The notes under the pieces were generated by a model. That model was not told the origin of the DNA, ran no database searches, and was given only the letters and a program-made list of their open reading frames with translations. This document shows, piece after piece, positions 55,079 to 64,000 of a stretch of DNA of 64,000 nt. Positions within the stretch are counted from its first letter, which is position 1; every line of letters starts with the position of its first letter. The position numbers and the translations under genes are program-made. The DNA lies in contig NC_133658.1 in assembly GCF_037893015.1 (NCBI RefSeq), positions 59,673,818 through 59,737,817 of the forward strand, given 5' to 3'. The DNA is from Macrotis lagotis (Eukaryota; Chordata; Mammalia; Peramelemorphia; Peramelidae).

Positions 55079-56529
55079 CTCATACTGGTTCTTATCAACC
55101 ATAGTTGGATATACTTTAACTTGACTCTAATATTGTGACGCCATTTTAATCGTCTTAGAGAACAAAGGGCAACAACCAACGATTCGTTGTTTCTGATTCC
55201 TAATAATTAATCAATAAGCATTAATCACCTACTATATCATATAATGATAATCAATGATAATGATACTATATCATATAATCATACTAGATATATCCATATC
55301 TCTGGATTTACTATATCTGCATACAATCAGTGCTTACTAAGTTCTCTGTTCTTTTGCCTGTATGACTTGGGAAACTCATTTTGTTTCTCTTGGCCTTATT
55401 ATCCTCATTGGTAAAATGAAAGATTTGGGCTAGATTATTTAAGTCTCTCTCAGCTCTGATCTCTATGCCATGAAGATCCTTCCACCCTTAATTTTCCAGG
55501 ATCCTGAGTTTCTTGAATGCATGGCTTGAATAAAAAAGTGCATCCAAGAGAATAGCTTCAAAGGTGTCCATATTTGACAATGTGGAAGGAATGATGAGGA
55601 CAATACTTTTGGACAGGTGGGTCTTCTTCTTCCTGAACAGTTACATTGTACATCATGATACACAAGGCCAACCTTGACCAGGATCCATTGCCAGATTGAC
55701 AGCTGGGAATCAGTTTGGTCTGGAAGTAATATGAACCGTTTGGTCACCCTCTGGCTAACCTAGGACTGATCTAAGTGTAGCTGAAGTTACCAGCACTTGG
55801 AGTCCTCCCTACAAACACATACACACACCTGTTGCTCACAATTCTGAGCACACTGAGCATAGGAGATAAGAAAATAATCTCCTTTGAGACCTTCCTATTG
55901 GCTACTAGCAGTAAGAACTTGGATTTCAATCAACCACTGGAAATTATCTTCAGCAGACACATACTTCGAGCCACAGGACTATAATATAATGGTATCACAT
56001 TATTTTAGGTCTCTGCCTGCTTTTATAAACCAAGCAATTTCCCTTAATTGTCCTTGCTTATGTCTCCAACTCTATAGGATACAAAAAATACAACTTTTTA
56101 ATATACCAATTCTAGAAAGACAAATTGCTACTGATTTTTATTTTGACCTGAGCAGCTCAGGAATCCTTGGCTCTAGTCCTATATGGGTCTAGAATTAGCT
56201 CTGGCTTTAAACAAATGCTTCCATTTTCTTAAAGAATGACAAGTCATAGAATTTCAAGAAGGAAAGTATCTTAAAAGCATTCAGTCCAACTCAGCGATAA
56301 ATTAATTTTACAATATCCCTCCTTCCAAATGGAAATTAAATTTATGCTTACCACTGATGAGGAATTCAATAGCAAGTTGTAAGGGGGAAAAAATCCTGTA
56401 CTATTACCAATAGAAAAGACCTTGGACAAATAATTTTCTTTTCTCTGTACCTCAGTTTCCTCATTTAGAACAATGGAAAAATAATGCTCATGCTACTTAC
56501 CTCAATTCAACTCAATTCAATAAGTATTT
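55079..56529. other. Gene-free stretch with MIR scraps
   Basis: A MIR lies at about 55340-55470 ('tgtatgacttgggaaactca', 'tggtaaaatgaaagatttgg') and another at about 56420-56510 ('gtacctcagtttcctcattt'). The 94-codon minus frame at 55463-55747 and the 102-codon plus frame at 55884-56192 have no recognisable similarity. Confidence 0.45.
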
Positions 56530-57080
56530 AAGGATATGAGGACAAAAATGGAAGTCCTTGACCCCAAGGAGTTCACATTCTATTACCAGGAAACAATATC
56601 TATACAGATAAGCCAATACAAAATACGTACACTAAATAAATGCAAACCAATTCAACAAGTGGCAGGACCAGGAAAGTACCATTTGAAGATGGCACTTGAT
56701 CTGATCGCTGAAGGGAGCTTCAGGCGGCAAGACGCAGAGGTGAGAAGGGAGAACATTACAGATATGAAGGATGATTTGTAAGCCATAGAGTCAGAAGAGG
56801 AGATACACTTTTGGGTTGAAAGACAATAACTTGTAATTAGCCTGGCAAAGAGAGGTTGAAGCCAGAAACAGCCAGTCAGAGGAATTTGTATTTTTTTCTG
56901 GGAGCCACTGGACCTTCTTGAGTACTATTAATTTCACAGAGTGAATGATAGTTTGGAGAGATGAAAGACTGAATTCAAAGATGATTAATTAGGAGACTGG
57001 GGGAGAGATGAAAAAGTTCTGAATGAAGAGAAGACAGCTGCTGAAGATGTGGTGGTAGCAACCCTGTTGCCACTAGAACA
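56530..57080 (-). repeat. L2 LINE 3' region, antisense
   Basis: 'gaccccaaggagttcacatt', 'gagggagcttcaggc'-like wording, 'ctgggagccactggaccttc' and 'taattaggagactggggg' are in the antisense L2 order seen in the other copies. The 81-codon frame at 56536-56781 lies inside it. Confidence 0.65.
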
Positions 57081-57344
57081 AATTCTTCCAAATGGAAAGG
57101 TCTGATGGATAGAACATGAGATTTGGATGTCAAAGATCTGGCTTTGACTATCCAAATATGCCACGTCCTATGTGACTTTGGTCAAGTCATTAAAAAAAAA
57201 AACTTCATATTCACATTTTGTTTTTTTGTCGTACAAGGTAAAAGTTTTAGTAGCCTTCACATTTTTCTTGAGTTAGCTAAACACTTTTATAGACATATAT
57301 ATACATCATCTTTACATTTAATTTTATTGTATATTCCCTTACTT

Positions 57345-57450
57345 TTTTTTTTAGGCAATTAGCGTTAACCCGGCACAACTAGTAAATGGCCGAGTCCAAC
57401 ATTTGAACTCAGTCCCCCCGACTCTAGGGTTCTAATCACTAGCTGCCCCC
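57345..57450 (-). repeat. CORE-SINE fragment, antisense, diverged
   Basis: 'tttttaggcaattagcgtta', 'caacatttgaactcagtccc' and 'taatcactagctgcccccc' follow the antisense SINE order with a shortened core. Confidence 0.7.
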
Positions 57451-57875
57451 CACTTTTATTACTGAAATACCTGATGGTAAACAATGCATATAGTACTCAC
57501 ATAATGGGAAGCATAATTCCACTCAGGACATATTTTACATTATAAGGAAAGTTAATGAGATACTGTGCTCTTCAGTTTCAGATTAGTCCAAATGTTTTAG
57601 TAATAATAAACTTGTACTATAAAAGATAGCTTTCATAAATTTTTTTCAGTAGGGAAAGTTCTTTAAGTAAATGCCAGATTACATTTATAAAATGAGCCAT
57701 TTTTCTATAATAAGTTGAATATAACTATACAAGAGAACTACTTAACCTATTGGCCTTAATATTGTTGTCAAATTGGGTACAAACATCTTCTATGGCTAAT
57801 TTCAAACAAACAAAACAAACAAATCTCATAGGAAATTAAGCTAATTTGACCAAAATGGTTGAAATAATTCCTGAG

Positions 57876-58939
57876 TTTTAATATTCAAGACAATTCAGAT
57901 TGTTTTTTCACCTGATTCCTAAGGCTGTGGATTTCCTTCTTGATCAGGATGGACTGTATATTTACTTTCAGATACAATAGTGCTCATTTCTTCAAATGTT
58001 TTTGATATTTATGTTAACCTATTCCATTTCACACAAACATCAAAGGATTCCTCTGTGCTCCTTATAGGTACCATCCTCCTCCAGGGCTATCTGGATCCAG
58101 TGGCCAGATATGAATCAGGATGAGTGGAGATGACCTTTGATGCAAGGCAGTCAGGGTTAAGTGACTTGCCCAAGGTCACACAGCTACTAAGTGGCAAGTG
58201 TCTGAGGCCAGATTCAAACTCTTGCCTTCCTGAATCCAAGGCCAGTGTTCTATCCACTGTGCCACTTTACCCCTCTCACTCAAATCCAATTCACGTGCTT
58301 GTCATGGCATCATCTCCCCGATATCATGGTCTTCTTTGAATATAAAGGACAAATATTCTTGTACAATCTTCTTTAGGAGTTGGCACTTCCAATTTGGTTT
58401 CTTCTGAAGCTTCAACTGCAAGAAGAGCCTGCTTGTGAAAAACTTGAATACTATGGATTTCTTGAGAGACCATATTAATCATTCATTTTCCTTATCATCT
58501 GTTAGATCAAACGGTTGCTGAGCAAGATCTTTAAGTCATTCAGAGCCTTTTCCATTATATCATTAAGTTCACCCCTTATCTTATTTTGCTGGGGTACTTT
58601 TGATCCAAGACCACCAAGATCAGATCCAATCCATCGAACCTGATGCTTAGATCTTTTTTGAAGCTAATACATTGATGATGTCATATATTCTTCCTTTCTG
58701 TCCTACCAATGTTGCAAATTCATTTAAATCAACTCCGACAGAGGCGAATTTGATAAGCTCCATAAATTTACAAGTTAAATAAACCAAAGGTACATCATAA
58801 ATGAGTACATGCCACTCAGTGCTTCAGCAGATTCTCTATTTTGGTCGGCAGCTGGGGATTCCATGCATGGATTCTAGGTTCCTCCGGCAGACCTCAGGAT
58901 CTGTAGTGATGTCCAGTTCCCAGTCTGAACTTCAGACAT
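57876..58939 (-). pseudogene. E2F6: E2F6 processed pseudogene, split by a SINE
   Basis: On the minus strand, shifting frames follow the E2F6 transcription factor from near its N terminus to its C terminus. The order is DPEVCRRNLESMHGIP-like (58900-58850), DVPLVYLTCKFMELI (about 58795), VDLNEFATLVGQKGRIYDII (winged-helix DNA-binding domain), RWIGSDLGGLGSKVPQQ, FDLTDDKENE, then IHSIQVFHKQALLAVEASEE and LEVPTPKED down to 58355. Beyond the SINE (58073-58354) follow IRSTEESFDVCVK and a decayed C-terminal tail, KYTVHPDQEGNPQP, ending near 57876. Real E2F6 is a repressive E2F lacking a transactivation domain and is spread over several exons. Here all domains lie without introns in under 0.8 kb of host sequence, with stops and frameshifts, so this is a retrocopy. 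An ATG candidate lies at 58939. No expressed product is expected. Confidence 0.92.
58073..58354 (+). repeat. Long-form CORE-SINE with inverted head, inside the E2F6 pseudogene
   Basis: 58073-58271 is the head, CORE and middle on the minus strand (starting at the complement of ccctggaggagga). 58274-58354 is the tail on the plus strand ('ctcactcaaatccaattcac', 'gatatcatggtcttctttg', 'aaaggacaaat'). About 35 bp of consensus between the two parts is missing at the joint. The flanks 'ataggtacca' and 'cttgtacaa' may be a decayed target-site duplication in E2F6 sequence. Confidence 0.88.
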
Positions 58940-59204
58940 CTCCTCATCAGGCTAGCTAAGTTGAGATCTCACGGTCCTTCTCCCACTGGCTCAGTTTTAG
59001 GGTACCCCAAGATTGCCTGTTTAAGTTGGAGTCACTCCCCACCCTGCTTCCCATTGCATGGTGCCCAGTTCCCCTAGGATGACAAGTCATTTCTATGAAT
59101 TTGAGTTTCATCATTGGCAAAATATGGACAATAATATTGATTGTATTCAGGACTAGAAAGAATGCAGATGGGTCAAATCAGGTTAAGGGCAACTAACAAA
59201 TATC
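58940..59204. other. Possible 5' UTR of the E2F6 retrocopy, then unassigned
   Basis: Sequence immediately upstream (in minus-strand sense) of the E2F6-like ATG is GC-richer than its surroundings up to about 59080 and could be the retrocopied 5' UTR. I cannot recognise it directly. Confidence 0.35.
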
Positions 59205-59475
59205 AAACCCATTGGTGAGTTAGGGGGATGTTTACCCCAAACATGTAAAGACTTCCCTTGGTAGAATGGTAGATAAGAACAATTTGTTCCAAAGATCAAA
59301 GGCAGTTGAAGCAGGCATCATGGAGCACTTAGAGCTTGGTCAGACATTAAAGATTTTTATCCTGCCACTTGACTTAAATGACTTAGGCAGAGAAAGTGAA
59401 GGTGATAACTTTTTCCAACTCACTTAAATCCAATTCATCTACAAATCAAGATATCAAGATGTCTTCCTCTAAAAA
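59205..59475 (+). repeat. Unclassified RTE-associated repeat, copy 2
   Basis: The ordered blocks shared with 7855-8110 are 'aaacatgtaaagacttccc', 'agaatggtaga', 'gaagcaggcatcatggagca', 'agagcttggtcagacatt' and 'ctcacttaaatccaattcat'. The last is also the tail block of the long CORE-SINEs. Downstream, an A-rich tract follows at 59470-59480. Confidence 0.65.
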
Positions 59476-59479
59476 AAAA

Positions 59480-60019
59480 AAGGATGAACAGTAAGAAAGG
59501 ACATTTGAAGTCATCTAGTCCAACCTGGTCATGATGAAGATGAGAAAGTGAAATCTAGAATGATGAATGACTTATCCAATGGTGATTTAGACAATGGTGA
59601 TTAGATTTGAGAAGAAAAGATAGTACTTGAGATTCTAGCCCATCTTCTTTGACTCCAACGCTGGTATCCATTATCCATTGTGGGTGGGGCTCAAATTAAG
59701 TAAAGCAGGGTGCTATGTAACCATAAAATTTATAAAAATACAAGCAGTTATGGTAATTGAATCCTCCACAGTGCTCAAAGCATAACTGAAGGAAATGCTA
59801 GCAGAAATAGATAATGGGTCTGTCATCTGAGGATCAGGACATCTTGATTAATAAAGAACTAGGTCAATTGTACCCTGATGGATTTTTCAGACTTGGCAAC
59901 TCACCAATCTCATTTTGTCTTGTTGTTTGTGCTTTATTCTCAAAGAAGACCATTAATATCAGGGACCAACTCCATTTACCATATCATAGAAGGGCTATAA
60001 TTTGTATATATATATAATT
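59480..60019. other. Old SINE-like relic and unassigned sequence
   Basis: 'tttgaagtcatctagtccaa' at about 59503, followed by a decayed body to about 59690, resembles an old mammalian SINE-like repeat, also glimpsed near 56250-56300 and 47370. The 67-codon frame at 59814-60017 has no similarity. Confidence 0.45.
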
Positions 60020-60163
60020 TTTTTTTGTTTTTGCAAGGCAATGGGGTTTAAGTGACTTGCCCAAGGTTACACAGATAGGTAATTAATAAGTGTCTGAAGC
60101 CGGATTTGAACTCAGGTCCTTCTGACCCTAGTGCTCTATCCACTGTGCCACCTAGCTGCCCTC
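60020..60163 (-). repeat. Short CORE-SINE, antisense
   Basis: 'gtttttgcaaggcaatgggg', 'cacagataggtaattaataa' and 'gtgccacctagctgccc' are in antisense order. It is slightly more diverged than the other short copies. Confidence 0.92.
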
Positions 60164-60261
60164 CAATTGACACTTATATTGATGAATTCCGTTTGTTGAA
60201 GTATACAAATGTTAAACAGACTGAGCCAGGGACAGAATGAGAAAGAGTGGTGCAAGAAAAA

Positions 60262-60540
60262 TTTTAATGAACAGCTAGGAGGCAGGAGGATAGTAGTTTG
60301 AATCCAGCCTCAGACACTTACTAGCTGTGTGACATTGGGTAAGTCACTTAACCCTGACTACCTCACATCCAGGGTCATCTCCAGTTAACCTGATTCATAT
60401 CTGGCCACCGGATCTTAGATGACTTTGGAAGAGAAAGTGACTTAGCACAGTACCTCCTCACTCAAATCCAGTTTCATGTGCTTGTCATGGAATCATCTCC
60501 CTGACATCACGGTCTTCTTCAAGAATGAAGGACAAACATT
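60262..60540 (+). repeat. Long-form CORE-SINE with RTE-type tail
   Basis: 'actagctgtgtgacattggg', 'acatccagggtcatctccag', 'catatctggccaccggatct', 'gacatcacggtcttcttcaa' and 'gaatgaaggacaaacattaa' are all in order. The head is shortened. Confidence 0.92.
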
Positions 60541-61384
60541 AACAAATGAGATGACCAAATTCCATGAGAATGTTTTAAAATTTCTAAGATTAAAACTAAT
60601 TTCCAATTATTGTACACTCTAAGTGTTTTTTCCTTTATAACAACCTGTAAATATACCCAGAAAACTGGTAGTCTATCCCTCCCTGTCCCCCCCACCCCAG
60701 GATTTACCCTTCTTAGAAAGACTACAAGTCCATTTTCTGGATAGAAAAACTAACAGGTGACTTGAGGGTAACATAGTTAACAGTCAGATCTTCAATCTGA
60801 CTTCAAAACCAGTACTGTTTTCATTCTACCACTGCTGCCCCACTCTAAGAAACCAGAGGCCTTAAGTGGTGTTAGGCTGAATTCTTTTCTTCTCAAATCT
60901 AATCACCATTGTCTAAGCATTTAAGCACATGCTTTCATTTTTTCAAGCTTATAGAAGCAGAACTGCAATCAAGGTTTTGAATGAAGTTTCTAACAGAAAA
61001 TATTCATTACAAACACATGTACATTCAGACAAAGCAAACAAATTCAGAAGCTTGATATTCCAACATAACAACACTGAACAGTGATATAATGAGGGGTTTG
61101 AGAACCGACCGTCATTCTGGGATTTATTGTTCAGAGGGACAAATATTCCTCTCATCTCTGAGTGTGATTAGGACTACTATGATCTTTGAACTGGAAGACA
61201 GTGGTGAAGCACACCTGGGAGTTTTGAAGAGGACACAATGTGAATGAGAACAGTTTAAAAGGAAGGAAAGGAGACACCATTAACTGAGGAGCAGTGGTAG
61301 TGGGGGAGGAGGTATCCTCAGCCCTATCAGAGCCTGAACAAACTGAACCAAAGAGGCTCAACAGTGGAAGGGAACAATGCAATT
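60541..61384. other. No recognisable gene or named repeat
   Basis: A MIR-like scrap may lie at about 60715-60840. The short minus-strand frames at 60949-61155 and 61152-61382 have no recognisable similarity. Confidence 0.4.
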
Positions 61385-61683
61385 AAAGGAGAAAAGCAGG
61401 GGAGAAAGGGGAGGGGAGAGAAAGTGAGGGGTGAGAGAGATGAGAGGGAGATACAGACACAGATAGGCAGAGAGACAGAGAGATGGACAAGAAAAGAGAC
61501 TGAGAGCCAGAGTGAGAAAGAGACAGAAAGACAGAAAGAGATAGAGGCGGAGAAAGAGAGAGAGAGAGAGAGAGAAAAAAATATATAGAGAGACAGAGTG
61601 AGAGAGACAGGGAAAAAGACAGACAGAGTGAGAGAAATAGAGAGACAGAGACAAAGTGTGAGAGAGAAACAGAGAGATAGAGA

Positions 61684-61752
<69 letters not shown>

Positions 61753-61800
61753 AGAGACAGAGACAGACAGAAAGAAGAAAGAGCACGCCAGAGAGAGAGT
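61385..61800. repeat. GA-rich simple-repeat tract, about 0.4 kb, with (TG)n inside
   Basis: The plus strand is almost purely purine: GAGA, GACAGA and AGAGAT repeats, with a TG run at 61687-61713 followed by a perfect GA run. The 154-codon S/L/H-rich and complementary E/R-rich frames are translations of the repeat and not proteins. Long purine tracts of this kind can form triplexes. Confidence 0.95.
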
Positions 61801-62343
61801 GAGTGAGCCAGCAAACTAGCAAGTTGTAGGGTTTCTGCTGGCAACCTCGGAATCCAGAAATTGGCCTTAAGGGAAGTCTTTAATTGTCTCTTCGGGGATT
61901 AATGCAAATTCCCAAAGGTTGAATCTTTTCTGTTCTTGTCAAGGAATAGGTACTGCTAAATACTCTTTTCCCTTCTTTTATCTCAACCTTTCTTATATCT
62001 TTATTTCATTTCAAATATAAAGAACCTGGAGTGAACATGAAGGCTTTTATTGTCTACTTACTTAGCCCATGCTGTGAAAAGGGCCATAGAGGAAGTCAGG
62101 AATTAGTTAGAAATGCAACATTTCAATTAGGACCAAACCTTTCTGTGAATGTTAGGAATGTTCTTAACCCAGGGCCCTGAGCTATTAGGATTATATTGAT
62201 AACTTTGCTTCTGATAATAAATTCCATAATATAACAGGAAAAAGAAACCAAGGGGCCTAAAGGCTATCAAATTGCTTCTAGGCTAAAATCAAGCTATTTG
62301 GAGAGATGAGAGGGTTTGATCCAAGAAAATTCACACTTTAAAC
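61801..62343. other. No recognisable gene or named repeat
   Basis: Nothing assignable on either strand. Confidence 0.4.
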
Positions 62344-62567
62344 CAGGAATGAGCGAACTATAGCCCAACTGCCAAATCTGTTTCTTGTTTTTGTACATCT
62401 TGGGGAGGTAAGAATGCTTTTTACATCTTTTTTAGTAAGTATATCTTCTACCCTAAACTGAGGGCTGGGAACATATAGACTAAAATCATTTTGTATGACC
62501 CATGAATATGGTTATAAATATCCAAATGACCCTTGGCAGAAAAAAAGGTTCCCCTGCCCTAAACTAA
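62344..62567 (-). mobile_element. Non-autonomous hAT-type element, same family as 20729-20977
   Basis: The left end 'caggaatgagcgaactatag' and the right end 'aaaggttcccctgccct' (complement 'caggggaacc') are inverted. The internal block 'ttataaatatccaaatgacc' followed by 'cttggcagaaaaaaagg' repeats that of the other copy. Confidence 0.75.
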
Positions 62568-64000
62568 TCCCTAGGGAATAAATAGGCAAAGCCTGGGAAG
62601 GATTCAGCTTTACCTCTTACTGTAATAAAGAAGGGGGCAAAAGGATCAGATATGGATACACATAGAGAGATACGCATTAAAGTTATACCGAAAATATATC
62701 TGTCCTAAACATTAAACGATCCCTTTTATAAACACTCCTATCGAACAAGGTAAAAGATTGTTATAACCATCACACAAAATGATACTGCTCGAAAAAAAGT
62801 CATTTTCTAACAGGCAAGTGATTTTAATGTGTTTCAAGTATTTAAAACTTTGTTATATAGTTAACTACAAATAAAATATAGCAACATGCAGAAAATTAAT
62901 CCAAATAAAAAGAGATAAAATGAAGAGAAGATCCAAGTGTGGTAAAAGAGGGGAGGAAAGTACAAACACAAAAACAAATTTTTAAAACCATAGTCTCCCA
63001 TGCCCCTTAACCCCTCCCCTACCTCCAGATTTGTTACTTAAAGACTGTCACAACTCCAAAGACTTCTAACCACTCAAAAGATACTTAGGGAAACAAGTGG
63101 TGGAAGAAAAGAAGTCTAGCATCTCATTCAGTACAAATAGCATCCATTTCATTGCTTTCACCATTATCAGAAATTACAACCTAAATTTCCAGTTAACTTT
63201 CAAATACTCAAGATGTCTTTGAACCACCTCAACACGGCCCTCTCCTTCCTCCTCTCAGACTTTATGTTCTTGCAACAGTTTAAAGAAAACCCTCCTAGTG
63301 GCAAAAACTTTAAGAGACCAGGGCCACCTCAAGCTCTCTATCCTAACCCTATTAAAAAAAAAATTCAAAGAAATAAACATGTTTTAAACCTAATGGTGGA
63401 GACAACAAGTTCATGAAGTACAAACTTTATCTTCATAATTTTTATTTTCACATTCGTGAGACTGAAAAAAAAATTAGTAAATAGATGTGTAGGACTATGC
63501 CTGTTCACAAAAATTCAGATCCTGCATAGAGAAAAACATATAGAAGAAACATGATGTGCCAAATCATTTGAGCCACAAATATTTACCCAGTGCCCAAGGT
63601 GGTGGGCTAGATGCTGAGAAGTACTGAGGAAGTAGTTTAAGGAAACAAACTTCTCAATATAATGACATCTTAATGGTAGTATAAAAAAATCCTCTTGGCA
63701 AATCATCAAATGGCCAAACAGGTAAGCGGCATTACAAATGTTAATTGCCAGAGTAGGGCCCTAATATAATCATGCACTTTGCCCCATCTGGTATCATGGG
63801 CAGGCGGCATCACACCATAATAATTAGAGCCAGGGAACATACAGTAGTCAGTGGGCTCCAGGCAGGGATCAAAGGGTCCTCACTGCTGAGCAGCATTCCA
63901 GGGGAGAACTCAGCCGGCAATCTAGAGGCAAGGTTTTAGCAAAAGATGTGTTATAAAAAGTATAAAAACATTTCAAAAATTCTAAAACTTGCTGGGCAGA
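62568..64000. other. No recognisable gene or named repeat
   Basis: AT-rich sequence to the window end. The two short frames (63213-63416 plus, 63709-63515 minus) have no recognisable similarity. The last 250 bases are somewhat GC-richer, but I cannot assign a feature. Confidence 0.4.

Noticed and set aside
61358-61844. About 150-codon S/L/H-rich frames in two minus-strand registers
   Set aside because: They are direct translations of a GA/TG simple repeat. Both registers are open at once, as expected for a repeat.

Overview
This is a vertebrate, almost certainly marsupial, nuclear window. It contains no complete protein gene that I can recognise. The organism call rests on the repeats. Many copies of a short CORE-SINE share the block 'acttaataattacctagc', a head like 'gcagctaggtggcgcagtgg' and a tail 'ttgccttgcaaaaacct'. 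There are also longer CORE-SINEs with RTE or Bov-B type tails, marsupial-type L1, RTE/Bov-B LINEs, L2, MIR and small hAT and mariner relics. The dominant short SINE suggests an Australian marsupial, most likely a dasyurid (Tasmanian devil, antechinus or dunnart type). That last step is inference from memory of the families.

Layout. 0-5.3 kb: L2, MIR and SINE relics, then an L1 with a classic 5' inversion. 5.4-5.7 kb: a decayed 28S rRNA fragment. 6-11.2 kb: unassigned sequence, a head-inverted SINE and a long, badly decayed RTE LINE. 12.5-18.7 kb: an old L1 split by a younger L1 and three SINEs. 18.8-22.6 kb: L2 and two hAT relics. 22.7-28.1 kb: an old L1 split by a head-to-tail dimer of an ORF2-less, HAL1-like retroelement whose 3' region carries three antisense SINE-like modules. 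28-38 kb: L2, SINEs, a mariner-type MITE, a hAT relic and AT-rich sequence without recognisable features. 38.5-39.8 kb: a strong CpG island, the only clear active regulatory element, with NRF1-like, YY1-like and GC-box motifs, a likely minus-strand first exon and a short GGGGCC repeat. 40-57.4 kb: further SINE, L2, MIR, L1 and Bov-B relics with microsatellites. 57.9-58.9 kb: a decayed, intronless copy of the transcription factor E2F6 on the minus strand, split by an inverted SINE. 59-64 kb: repeats, a 0.4 kb GA-rich tract and unassigned sequence.

Interpretation. The window looks like the promoter of one broadly expressed gene at about 39.3 kb, with probable intron-1 sequence to its left if the minus-strand model is right, and otherwise intergenic or intronic DNA shaped by retrotransposition. 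I looked for an undescribed system and do not see one. The most notable items are the E2F6 retropseudogene, the 28S rRNA insertion, the dimeric HAL1-like element, and inversions of the twin-priming type in both an L1 and two SINEs. I saw no recognisable endogenous retrovirus, tRNA gene or functional RNA gene. Family names come from remembered consensus sequences. No alignment was run, and boundaries are good to roughly 10-30 bases unless a duplicated target site fixes them.
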